Below are positions 6,886-15,683 of a stretch of DNA of 64,000 nucleotides, piece after piece. Under the pieces are notes generated by a model, which worked only from the letters and a program-made list of their open reading frames with translations, searched no databases and was not told the origin of the DNA. Both the position numbers and the translations under genes were made by a program. How positions within the stretch are numbered: the stretch's first letter is position 1; each line of letters begins with the position of its first letter. Source of the DNA: CAJQLB01 sp905479065 (lineage in GTDB: Bacteria > Bacteroidota > Bacteroidia > Flavobacteriales > Flavobacteriaceae); the NCBI GenBank assembly GCA_943846735.1, contig OX044364.1, positions 2,046,001-2,110,000 on the forward strand, given 5' to 3'.

Positions 6886-9714
6886 CTAAAACTTAAAAGT
6901 GTAACCTAACGAAAATTCTGTACCAGGACTTCTAAGCGAAAATATTTGATCTTGAGTTTCGTAGGATTGGTAAGCACTTTCTCTATCGCTTCCAAGTATG
7001 TTGGATACTTTTAAATCGACACTAGAACGTTTATTCTCACCAAATGATTTGTTAAGCGTAAAATTTAAAATTTCAAAAGGTTTTGTATAAACATCTGGCA
7101 CAAGACCAATACCTACAACTTCAAGGGTTTCTCCTTGGACATTAAAAAACAAACCAGTTTGTAGCCCAATGTCAGAATTATTATAGTCCAAACCAAAGTT
7201 AAGTAAGAATGGTGCCTGACCTTGTAAATTTCTTTCTCTGTCAATGCTCTCTCCATCTCTTGCAGCTAAACGTCTACTTTCAAATTCATCGTCTGACATG
7301 GTAAGCTCAGATTTTATAAAAGACACATTTGCATTAAATTTTAAGTTATTTAAATCTTCAGAAATAAACCCTAAACGTTGCCTAACCTCGAGCTCAACGC
7401 CATACACTTTGGCATTACCTAAATTATCTACTGTTAGTTGAGTAGGTGCTTGCAAAAAGAACGCTTGCTCAATAGGATCTTTAAAATCTTTATAAAATCC
7501 ACTTACCGCAAACATTTGCCCAGCCTCACCAAACCGCTCGTATCTCAAATCAAAATTGTTCACATAAGTTGGTATTAAATTTATATTACCAATAAATAGC
7601 CTGTTGGTAATTGGGTCAAAAATCTGTGCTACTGAAGCTTCCTTAAACGATGGCCTTGCTGTTGTTCTAGAATATGATGATCTGATATTGGATTCATCAT
7701 TTAAACTATAGATTAAGTTAGTAGATGGAAACAAATCAATCTCATCTAAAATAAGCTCTCTATCAAATACAGATGAATTGTTTTGCCCTGTGTAATATGA
7801 ATTGAAAAATTCGGTTCTAACACCAAGTACAGTTTTCAATTTCTCCGAAAGATAAAATTCAGCTGAGAAATAAGTAGCACCAATTCTTTGTTCGCCTTCA
7901 TAAGCATCATTAGGGTTGAACTGATCACCAAATACAAGGTGTGTTCCCGAATCTGTTGTTGGGTTCCAAAGATTTTCTGAAGCAAGTAAATTATCCACAT
8001 TGCCATCAGCAATGAAAGAATCATCTCCACTAATATTAAAGGTATAATCATCAATACTAAAGTCTCTAAACTTATAAGTGTATGCTCCACCAAATTTTAA
8101 TTTAGCTGGCTTACCAAACAGATTGACGGTTTTGTCTAAGTCAACTTTACCTGCCCAATTTTCTTCAATCAGGTTTCTCCAAAGTTGGATTGGGAAAGTT
8201 GATGCAGAAGGGCTAATAAAAAAATCACCTTCACCAGATTGCTGAAGCGGTGTAATTCGGTGATCTTTATCCATAACCTTCGAAAAGGTTGGAGACAACT
8301 TCCATTCTAAATTTAAAGCATTTTCATCATCACTAAAACGATGATCACCACTTATTAATAAGTTGGTTATAGAACGTTCGGTATAAGCTAGTGCGTCCTT
8401 GGTTAAAGGTTCTAAACCACCACCAACACCATCTTGAGAAATAACTTGGTCAAAAGTACCAGCAGTGGATTCTCCATTTTGAATATGCAGCAAGTTAGCT
8501 TTAAACTTTGATTTATCGATTTTGTATGTTAAGCCAAGCATTCCATTTAAGATAACATTATTGATGCCTTCAGAGCCATTGGAATTTAGCACAAAACTCA
8601 AGTCATTTACAGAGGAGTCAGAGCTATTTTTTACAAAAGCACCATCTTGTCTGTTTTCATAAAAGGTAGTTTGGTTTTTGTATGAAAAAGAGGCTTGGTA
8701 ACCAATCTTATCATCTCCAAGGTCATATTGATTTCCAAGTGTAAAACCAAAGTCAAAATTTGCATTACTGGTTTCTTGTTTAGCTTTTAATTCTTTTTGA
8801 AAACGATTGGTTAAGGAGTTCAAAAGCAATTTGTTTTCAAAAGTTCCAGTAATGGGCTGATATCTGTGAATAGGTAAATCTCTAGTGCCATCATCAAACC
8901 CAAAGAAATCTGTGTCACTTCCAGTATAATTTAAATAATTATCATTAAAGTGCATATCAGGATTATATCCTGTACCTAAAGAAACTGTGTATTCAGGTTT
9001 CGTTGGAAAGTCTTTTGTGACAATATCTACAATTCCACCAGTAAAATCAGCTGGATATTCAGCCGAAGCAGATTTTAATACAATAACATTATCCAAGATA
9101 TTGGTCGGAAATAAATCCATTTGAATCGTGTTTCTGTCAGGATCTAAACCAGGAATATCAATGCCGTTTAAAATGGATTTGGTATAACGATCTCCCAACC
9201 CTCTTACATAGACATATTTACCTCCTTCAATTGAAACTCCTGGAATATTTTTTACAGCACTAGCAAGATTGCTAGCTCCAGTGCTTTTAATGGATTGAGC
9301 CGACAAACCATCTAGTACAACAACTGATTTTTTCTGTAAATTTAAGACTGCATTTTCTGTATTTCGTTTTATAGAAGTTGTAATAAAGATGGTCTCCAAA
9401 GAGTTTGTAGTTAAAGTTACATCTAATGGTGTTACTTCACCTTCTTTAATAACAACATCGGTGATTTCTTGAGTAGTATAACCAACAAATGAAAATACTA
9501 TGGTATAGGTGCCTGGTTCTAATTCCAATTGGTATTTACCATCAAAATCTGAGGTTGTCCCAATTGTAGTACCTTTTACTATAACATTCGCAAAAGCCAT
9601 AGGCTCCACAAACTCACCATCTATTATACTTCCTGCTAAAGTACCAGTTTGAGCACTAGTAAAACCGTAGGTTAAAAGCAATAGAATTAAGAGTGAGTAT
9701 ATCTTTTTTTTCAT
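6886..9714 (-). CDS. TonB-dependent receptor with N-terminal carboxypeptidase-like domain
   Basis: A 942-residue outer-membrane receptor that takes up a ligand using energy from TonB/ExbB/ExbD. In order it has: a signal peptide ending near FTSAQ; a carboxypeptidase-regulatory-like beta sandwich (about residues 25-110, FANVIVKGTTIGTTSDFDGK); a plug domain (about 125-240, NIPGVSIEGGKYVYVRGLGD); and a 22-stranded barrel ending in the C-terminal YTFKF. It follows a beta-helix lipoprotein on the same strand after 122 bp, which contains a strong hairpin (9735-9769). The lipoprotein is probably the surface partner of the receptor. The substrate cannot be read from the sequence. The nearby phosphate porin/PiT operon makes a phosphate-related ligand conceivable but unproven. 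Confidence 0.9.
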   Translation of the reverse strand: MKKKIYSLLILLLLTYGFTSAQTGTLAGSIIDGEFVEPMAFANVIVKGTTIGTTSDFDGKYQLELEPGTYTIVFSFVGYTTQEITDVVIKEGEVTPLDVTLTTNSLETIFITTSIKRNTENAVLNLQKKSVVVLDGLSAQSIKSTGASNLASAVKNIPGVSIEGGKYVYVRGLGDRYTKSILNGIDIPGLDPDRNTIQMDLFPTNILDNVIVLKSASAEYPADFTGGIVDIVTKDFPTKPEYTVSLGTGYNPDMHFNDNYLNYTGSDTDFFGFDDGTRDLPIHRYQPITGTFENKLLLNSLTNRFQKELKAKQETSNANFDFGFTLGNQYDLGDDKIGYQASFSYKNQTTFYENRQDGAFVKNSSDSSVNDLSFVLNSNGSEGINNVILNGMLGLTYKIDKSKFKANLLHIQNGESTAGTFDQVISQDGVGGGLEPLTKDALAYTERSITNLLISGDHRFSDDENALNLEWKLSPTFSKVMDKDHRITPLQQSGEGDFFISPSASTFPIQLWRNLIEENWAGKVDLDKTVNLFGKPAKLKFGGAYTYKFRDFSIDDYTFNISGDDSFIADGNVDNLLASENLWNPTTDSGTHLVFGDQFNPNDAYEGEQRIGATYFSAEFYLSEKLKTVLGVRTEFFNSYYTGQNNSSVFDRELILDEIDLFPSTNLIYSLNDESNIRSSYSRTTARPSFKEASVAQIFDPITNRLFIGNINLIPTYVNNFDLRYERFGEAGQMFAVSGFYKDFKDPIEQAFFLQAPTQLTVDNLGNAKVYGVELEVRQRLGFISEDLNNLKFNANVSFIKSELTMSDDEFESRRLAARDGESIDRERNLQGQAPFLLNFGLDYNNSDIGLQTGLFFNVQGETLEVVGIGLVPDVYTKPFEILNFTLNKSFGENKRSSVDLKVSNILGSDRESAYQSYETQDQIFSLRSPGTEFSLGYTFKF

Positions 9715-9734
9715 AATGAATTAATTATCTAAAC

Positions 9735-9769
9735 CATACTACTCGCTAATAATTTTATCGAGTAGTATG
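9735..9769 (-). promoter_or_regulatory. Intercistronic hairpin between lipoprotein and receptor genes
   Basis: Perfect 11-bp arms CATACTACTCG (9735-9745) and CGAGTAGTATG (9759-9769) with a 13-nt loop. Read on the minus strand there is no following U tract, so it is not a standard terminator. It sits 20 nt before the receptor start. It may stabilise or process the upstream cistron and so set the ratio of lipoprotein to receptor. Confidence 0.6.
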
Positions 9770-9836
9770 AGTATAGTTTAAATATGTTTATTCTTGTTTA
9801 ACAATTATTGTTAATGTTTAGCAGTGTTGAATTTTA

Positions 9837-11105
9837 TTAAAAATTTAAACCACCAGCTTCATTAGCATAAGTCCAAGATAAGCTTGAAGTATTAGCGCCA
9901 ACGGTATTTTCACCTTCTGTGATTGCTGAAGCAGTAGAGCCAAAATCTGTTACTGATACATTATCCGCCTTGTTAACGAAAAGGTTTGTTACATCAGTTA
10001 CTCCTGCCGGTAAAACTATCTCCCAAGTACCAAAAGTTAATAGACCATCGTTGTAGTTTGTTGCTACGCCATCATTGTCAAGTTCGATGTCTGATGAATC
10101 TTTGAAACCAAAAGCATATATGTTGTTTGTCGTTCCTGTAGCACCACTTCTGTAATCAGCGTACTCACCATTTTCTGTTGTTGTATTCCCAATAATAGTA
10201 GCATTTTGTAAAGTAAATGAACCAGTTGCTGAACCTTCAGGACCATCAATTTCAAAAGCGTGGTCAGAGAAATCACCTAATACAACTACTGCATTGTCAA
10301 TAGTACCTGAATAGGCTTGGTCAATATCAAGTGCATCATCACCTTGAGCCCAAACTAATAAGTCAGAAGCATTTACTGTACCGCCAAAAAATTCAATTCC
10401 GTCATCAACATTAGCAACAACTTCTATATTGTTAATTATGGTACCATTTCCAACACCTCCTAATGTCAAACCATTAATCTCATTACCTTCACCTATTAAG
10501 GCTCCACCATGACGTATAGAAATGTAAGACATGACACCAGAGTTGTCTTCTGGGTCAGTACCTCCATATAATCCAAAGGTGTCATCTGCAGGAATACCTT
10601 CAATTTGAGCTTCAGGAATATCTCCTGAGAAAGAACAAGGAGCATTTCCTAAAACAATTAATCCACCCCAAAGACCTCTGTCATTTTCATCTAAGTTTGT
10701 ACCTGCTGTTTCTCCGATTTCAATATTATCTATTGAAGAAGTAAAGATAATTGGTTGTGAAGGTGTCCCCACAGCATTTATTTTAGACCCTCTTGCAATA
10801 ATTAGTGCTGAAGCTAAGGATCCAGTTCCTGGTGTTCCTTGAATAATAGTTCCTGCTTCAATGGTAAGTGTTGTGCCAGCATCTACAACAACTTTTTGAT
10901 TAAGTTTATATATATTGTCATTAGTCCATGTAGTGTTTGAAGTTATTGCTCCTGTGACATCTATAACTGAACTCTCCTCACCATCACCACCTCCATTTTG
11001 GATGATTGTTGTTTCTTCAATAATAATTGGAGTGTCATCATCTTTAAAGCATCCTGTGAACATTAAAGTACTGACTAACAAACCTGATAATAATAATTTT
11101 TTCAT
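9837..11105 (-). CDS. Beta-helix repeat lipoprotein paired with the TonB receptor
   Basis: A lipoprotein of 422 residues starting at MKKLLLSG. The longer frame from 11147 adds 14 residues lacking signal-peptide character, so I chose the start at 11105. The lipobox is MFTGC (Cys19), followed by an acidic KDDD stretch of the kind that directs flavobacterial lipoproteins to the cell surface. After a linker with GGGDGEE, the body has many short parallel-beta-helix rungs (for example VDAGTTLTIEAGTIIQG and GTIINNIEVVANVDDG). Such right-handed beta-helix proteins commonly bind or process polymers, but I see no catalytic motif. It is the first gene of a two-gene unit with the receptor at 6886-9714. 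Confidence 0.82.
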   Translation of the reverse strand: MKKLLLSGLLVSTLMFTGCFKDDDTPIIIEETTIIQNGGGDGEESSVIDVTGAITSNTTWTNDNIYKLNQKVVVDAGTTLTIEAGTIIQGTPGTGSLASALIIARGSKINAVGTPSQPIIFTSSIDNIEIGETAGTNLDENDRGLWGGLIVLGNAPCSFSGDIPEAQIEGIPADDTFGLYGGTDPEDNSGVMSYISIRHGGALIGEGNEINGLTLGGVGNGTIINNIEVVANVDDGIEFFGGTVNASDLLVWAQGDDALDIDQAYSGTIDNAVVVLGDFSDHAFEIDGPEGSATGSFTLQNATIIGNTTTENGEYADYRSGATGTTNNIYAFGFKDSSDIELDNDGVATNYNDGLLTFGTWEIVLPAGVTDVTNLFVNKADNVSVTDFGSTASAITEGENTVGANTSSLSWTYANEAGGLNF

Positions 11106-11298
11106 TGTATTTAAGTTAAAATATTTTCTAAATAATTTATGGCACAAAGAAACTCATAGAGTGTAAAGAGGAGGTTAACTACAGGTTAAACCTTAGTAAT
11201 AAAAGCGTTATTCTAATGTTATGGAATTTTAAGATTTTTATAAATCGGAAACATTAATTTAACATTGAAATATTTATCTTGCAACTAATTATTTTGAT

Positions 11299-12645
11299 AT
11301 GAATTGGGAACAACTACTCTCTTTAAAACGCTATGGAGATACGAATAAGCGATTAAGAATCGAACAAGATGAAACACGTTTAGGTTTTGAAGTAGATTAC
11401 GACAGGATTATTTTTTCGGCTGAATTTAGAAGTTTACAAAATAAAACACAGGTAATTCCTTTATCTGAAACAGATTTTGTTCACACGAGATTAACCCATA
11501 GTCTTGAGGTGAGTGTTGTTGGGCGTTCTTTGGGAAGACAAGTTGGTGTAAAACTATTGGAAAAGCATCCTCATTTGTCTAAGGCTCTTGGATACAAAGC
11601 AAATGATTTTGGTGCGATTGTCGCTGCTGCTGCGCTTTCACATGATATTGGTAATCCTCCGTTTGGTCATTCTGGTGAAAAGGCGATTGGTCACTTTTTT
11701 CAAGTTGGTGATGGGAAAATTTTTGCCAATAAATTAAAACCTAAAGAGTACCAGGATTTATGTGATTTTGAAGGAAATGCAAATGGATTTAAAATACTTA
11801 CTCAAGATAGAGAAGGTAGAGAAGGAGGCTTGAGACTGAGCTATGCTACACTAGGGGCATTTATGAAGTACCCAAAAGAGTCGCTTCCAAAAAAACCATC
11901 GTCACATATTGCCGATAAAAAATATGGAGTATTTCAAAGTGATAAGAATGCATTTTTAGAAGTTGCTGCTGAATTGCAACTTACAGAAAACAGTATTGAC
12001 AATGAAATTCGATTTTTCAGACATCCTTTAGCTTTTTTAGTTGAGGCAGCCGATGATATTTGCTATACGATTATAGATTTTGAAGATGGTATAAATTTAA
12101 GCTTAATTCCAGAAGAGTTTGCCTTAGAATATCTTATAAATCTGGTAAGGGGCAGTATCAATATTCAAAAATACAATGCTTTAAAGAGTACCCAAGATCG
12201 CATAAGTTATCTCAGGGCCCTCGCAATAAATACTTTAATTTCTGAAGCTGTTGATATTTTCATGAAAAATGAGCAAAGTATTTTAAAAGGGGATTTCAAT
12301 AGAGCTCTTTTGGATAAAAGCAAATATGAAGCTCAAATAAATGATATTATAAAGGTGAGTGTTAGAAATGTTTATCAATCAAAGGAGGTTGTTGATAAAG
12401 AAATTTCTGGTTTTGAAGTATTAAACACATTATTGAAAACATATTGTGATGCAGTTAATAATTCTTATGTTAATAATGCTTCAAATTACGATAAGTTAAT
12501 CTTGCAAACCTTGCCTGAAACAATCACTTTTTTAGATGATAGTTTGTATGTGAGGCTTATAAATATTTGTCATTATATTGCTTTATTGTCGGACAGACAA
12601 GCAATTATACAATACAAAAAAATTAAGGGATTGTCCATTAACTAA
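11299..12645 (+). CDS. dgt: Deoxyguanosinetriphosphate triphosphohydrolase
   Basis: A 448-residue HD-domain enzyme that hydrolyses dGTP (or other dNTPs) to deoxynucleoside and triphosphate, affecting dNTP pools in the cytoplasm. The metal-binding set is visible: His67 in RLTHS, His115-Asp116 in LSHDIGNPPFGHSGE, and a later Asp in VEAADDICYT. It opens with the family-typical KRLRIEQDETRLGFEVDYDR. Length agrees with bacterial Dgt type 1-like proteins. Its own promoter probably uses TATCTTGC at 11275-11282, 16 nt upstream of the ATG. The next gene starts 51 bp downstream on the same strand and is functionally unrelated. Confidence 0.93.
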   Translation: MNWEQLLSLKRYGDTNKRLRIEQDETRLGFEVDYDRIIFSAEFRSLQNKTQVIPLSETDFVHTRLTHSLEVSVVGRSLGRQVGVKLLEKHPHLSKALGYKANDFGAIVAAAALSHDIGNPPFGHSGEKAIGHFFQVGDGKIFANKLKPKEYQDLCDFEGNANGFKILTQDREGREGGLRLSYATLGAFMKYPKESLPKKPSSHIADKKYGVFQSDKNAFLEVAAELQLTENSIDNEIRFFRHPLAFLVEAADDICYTIIDFEDGINLSLIPEEFALEYLINLVRGSINIQKYNALKSTQDRISYLRALAINTLISEAVDIFMKNEQSILKGDFNRALLDKSKYEAQINDIIKVSVRNVYQSKEVVDKEISGFEVLNTLLKTYCDAVNNSYVNNASNYDKLILQTLPETITFLDDSLYVRLINICHYIALLSDRQAIIQYKKIKGLSIN

Positions 12646-12696
12646 TATGTTAAATAGACGTATTTAAAATTGAAAAACACTTAAAAATTTAAGATC

Positions 12697-15417
12697 ATGA
12701 ATACAAACTTCAAAATAATAGTATATGTGTGTATTATTCTTGCTGTGTTAGGTTACATCTACTATCCACAAGTACCACTGTCAAATGTAAAAACCGCTCC
12801 AACTGATATTTCGGTAAGTTTAAATAAGAAGAGTCAGGAAATTCGCAGTCTATTTGCTGAAGAGAGAAAACAGCATGAATTTGATATGCAAAAAAATCCT
12901 TTAACCGGTAAAATCCCAAAAGAGGAAAAAGAAAAAGAATACATAAATGCGTTGGACGCTAGAGATCAAGCTTACAGCAGGCTGACATCTAGTGTATATA
13001 CATCACGTGGTCCAACAAATCTTGGAGGAAGAACAAGAGCAGTAGTAGTTGACCTCTCAGATCTTACAAGTAATACTATCGTTGCAGGGGGTGTGAGTAG
13101 CGGTGTATTTAAAACAATAAATGGTGGGGTAAGTTGGTCTAAAGTGTCAGCGAATGATGAAATACATAATGTCACTTGTATTGCACAAGATCCTCGTCCT
13201 GGCTTTCAAAATATATGGTATTACGGTACAGGTGAGTGGTCAGGAAATAGTGCAAGTCTTGGAGATGCGTATAGAGGGTTAGGGATATGGAAATCTACGG
13301 ATAATGGAGATAATTGGACTCAAATACCTGGTACAGATTCAACCTTTGAATCCTTTGACAGCTATTTAGATTACATTATGGCATTGGAGGTGAGTCCTAT
13401 TAACGGAGATCTACTTATTGCGGCCACTGGAAAAATATATAGATATGATGGAGTAACTCTTGGTATTGAATTAGAAGAATCAGGGGGAGGTACTGGATGG
13501 ACTGATGTTGTTATCAATAATGCAGGGACTGTTTATGCTTCAATAGAAGGAACTGCCTCTGAGAATGGTGTTTGGACGTCTCCAACAGGGAATGGTTCTT
13601 GGACACGAATAGCTGAAAATGGTTCCCCAGTAAATTTTAATTCGACAGGTAGAGCTGTTTTAGGGATGGCGCCTTCTAATGATAATGTCATTTACACCCT
13701 TTTTACAAATGGAGATTCAGGAAATATTGAAGCGGATCTTTGGCAGTATAATTCAGGAACAGATGTATGGGTAGACTATTCATCTAAGCTTCCTGATGAA
13801 CCGGGGGGAGATTTGTCCGGAAACGATCCATTTGCAGTCCAGGGAGGATATGATTTGGTAGTTTCTGTAAAACCTGATAATGAAAACTTTGTTGTTATAG
13901 GTGGAACTAATGTTTACAAGATAGAGGATATTGTAAATGATGTGATGTTTAGCAGAATAGGCGGTTATAGCAGTAATGTAAGTTATGGGCTGTATAATGT
14001 TGGAGGAGTTGATCATCATCCTGATGTTCACGCCCTAAAGTTTGACCCAAATAACAATAATATCATGTTTAGTGGGACTGATGGAGGGGTGCACAAAACT
14101 TTGGATATTTCTTCTGGATCAGTCACATGGGCTAGTTTAAATAACAATTACCAAACATATCAGTTTTATCATGTAGCTATGGACCCAACCACTGGAAGTA
14201 ACGGTATTATAGGTGGTGCGCAGGATAATGGAACAAAAACAGGAGGAACTGATTTGGGAAACCTTGATAACACGTCAATGACTTCTTACTACGGGGGAGA
14301 CGGTGTTGCGGTTGGTTTTGCAAAAAGAAATGGAGGTACAAGTAATCAATATTATTATGGTTCTCAAAGAGGTAGAGCAAGAACAAATTATGGCGGGTTT
14401 AGAAATATAAATCCAGTTCCAAATGGCTCATCATTAAACGGGTTTGTTACCTACTTTTATTTAGATCCTGATAATAATGATCATCTCTATTTTGCTGGTA
14501 ACACCTCTCAGGCAGGATACAGTGATTTTTACCGGACTTCTAACGCAGCAACAATAACAACAGCCATAGACGCTTCTAATTGGATCGATATGGGGGATCT
14601 TCCTTCGGGAGCAAATATTGGAGCAATGGCAACATCAAGAGGGGTCTATTCTTCTTCTAGTTATTTGATGATTGGTGGGACTAATGGCGACGTTTATCGT
14701 TTAGATGACCCTCAAAACAAGTCAGATCTTTCGACTGCAGTTACTATGTCATTACCAGGATCAACCTCAGGCACTTACGTAAGTGGGATTAGTATTCATC
14801 CAACAAACCCTGACATAGCGATGGTCGTCTTAGCGAATTATGGGGTTACAAGTATTTATATTTCTTCAAATGCAAGATCCGTTGCCCCATCTTGGACCTT
14901 AGCTGAGAGAAACCTGTCGTCTCATTCCATTAGGTCTGCAGCGATTACTGAGGTTGGAGCTGAGACTATTTATTTCGTAGGAACTGCCCGAGGCTTGTAT
15001 TCATCCGCTGATCCATTAAATGTTGACTGGGATTTAGAAGGGGTAAATGAAATTGGTTTAGCGGTAGTGAGTGGTTTGGTATATCGCCCGTCTGATAACA
15101 AGATGCTTATCGGAACACATGGTAATGGCGCTTGGGAAACCACGGTTCAAAATACAACACTTTCTATTACCAATAATGCTGAGTTAAATACAAAGATTCA
15201 ATTATACCCTAACCCAACACGTGACGAAATAAATGTAAAGAACTTAAGCTTGCTTAACAATGCCTCATTCAAAATTTTTAATGTGTTAGGAAAAATGATG
15301 TCTTCAGGAATTTTGACCAAAAATAAATTAGATGTATCCCAATTTAATTCTGGGATATATTTCATGACGATTGTTACCAATGATGTGGTTGAAACAGTCA
15401 AATTTATCAAGAAGTAA
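12697..15417 (+). CDS. Secreted sortilin/BNR-repeat protein with T9SS type A sorting domain
   Basis: A 906-residue exported protein. It starts with a hydrophobic signal or anchor segment (residues 7-24), then a charged helical stretch (about 45-95). The rest is a long run of BNR/VPS10-like beta-propeller repeats with Asp-box-like motifs such as SGVFKTINGGVSWSKV, GIWKSTDNGDNWTQI and GGVHKTLD. This architecture is shared with glycosyl-hydrolase BNR and sortilin-type propellers, but I cannot assign an activity. The C-terminal 75 residues form a T9SS type A domain (IQLYPNPTRDEINV ... GIYFMTIVTNDVVETVKFIKK), so it should cross the outer membrane by type IX secretion and be released or attached at the surface. 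A terminator-like hairpin follows. Confidence 0.88.
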   Translation: MNTNFKIIVYVCIILAVLGYIYYPQVPLSNVKTAPTDISVSLNKKSQEIRSLFAEERKQHEFDMQKNPLTGKIPKEEKEKEYINALDARDQAYSRLTSSVYTSRGPTNLGGRTRAVVVDLSDLTSNTIVAGGVSSGVFKTINGGVSWSKVSANDEIHNVTCIAQDPRPGFQNIWYYGTGEWSGNSASLGDAYRGLGIWKSTDNGDNWTQIPGTDSTFESFDSYLDYIMALEVSPINGDLLIAATGKIYRYDGVTLGIELEESGGGTGWTDVVINNAGTVYASIEGTASENGVWTSPTGNGSWTRIAENGSPVNFNSTGRAVLGMAPSNDNVIYTLFTNGDSGNIEADLWQYNSGTDVWVDYSSKLPDEPGGDLSGNDPFAVQGGYDLVVSVKPDNENFVVIGGTNVYKIEDIVNDVMFSRIGGYSSNVSYGLYNVGGVDHHPDVHALKFDPNNNNIMFSGTDGGVHKTLDISSGSVTWASLNNNYQTYQFYHVAMDPTTGSNGIIGGAQDNGTKTGGTDLGNLDNTSMTSYYGGDGVAVGFAKRNGGTSNQYYYGSQRGRARTNYGGFRNINPVPNGSSLNGFVTYFYLDPDNNDHLYFAGNTSQAGYSDFYRTSNAATITTAIDASNWIDMGDLPSGANIGAMATSRGVYSSSSYLMIGGTNGDVYRLDDPQNKSDLSTAVTMSLPGSTSGTYVSGISIHPTNPDIAMVVLANYGVTSIYISSNARSVAPSWTLAERNLSSHSIRSAAITEVGAETIYFVGTARGLYSSADPLNVDWDLEGVNEIGLAVVSGLVYRPSDNKMLIGTHGNGAWETTVQNTTLSITNNAELNTKIQLYPNPTRDEINVKNLSLLNNASFKIFNVLGKMMSSGILTKNKLDVSQFNSGIYFMTIVTNDVVETVKFIKK

Positions 15418-15466
15418 CTTGACAAAATCGAAACAGCACAATGAATTATTTTTGTCATTTATAAAT

Positions 15467-15502
15467 AGCAAATACGTAATTCATCGAAAATATTTGCTTT
15501 TT
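15467..15502 (+). terminator. Terminator-like hairpin after the BNR/T9SS gene
   Basis: AGCAAATA (15467-15474) pairs with TATTTGCT (15491-15498) and is followed by a short T run. The loop is long (16 nt), so it is weaker than the other terminators in the window. Confidence 0.55.
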
Positions 15503-15554
15503 ATCGATATATGTAATATGTTTACTGGCTAAATTGTGTGTATAAATTTATGAA

Positions 15555-15683
15555 ATGAAAAAAAACCTATTGACTGCCATAGCCGTATTTTTATTTACAT
15601 TTGTAATACTACTTGTAGTAAATGAAGTTCCTGACGATAATAATGAATTGGCACACTCAAGTTATATTGTTTCTGAAAACTAA
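15555..15683 (+). CDS. Small single-pass membrane protein (42 residues)
   Basis: An ATG ORF of 42 codons. It encodes a lysine-led hydrophobic helix (MKKNLLTAIAVFLFTFVI and the residues after it), then an acidic, polar tail with EVPDDNNE. This is a good single-pass membrane or signal-anchor layout with the positive-inside N-terminus. It lies between a terminator-like hairpin and the convergent dxs gene and overlaps the dxs stop codon by 4 bases. I do not recognise a family. That it is a real gene is inferred from its composition, its start context and its separate position. It could be random, since AT-rich DNA readily gives short hydrophobic ORFs. Confidence 0.5.
   Translation: MKKNLLTAIAVFLFTFVILLVVNEVPDDNNELAHSSYIVSEN

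Noticed and set aside
15527..15545. Similarity between GGCTAAATTGTGTG near 15529 and GGCTAGATTGTGTG near 61625 as a dispersed repeat
   Set aside because: The match is only about 14 bases with one mismatch and does not extend. It may reflect shared promoter-like composition.
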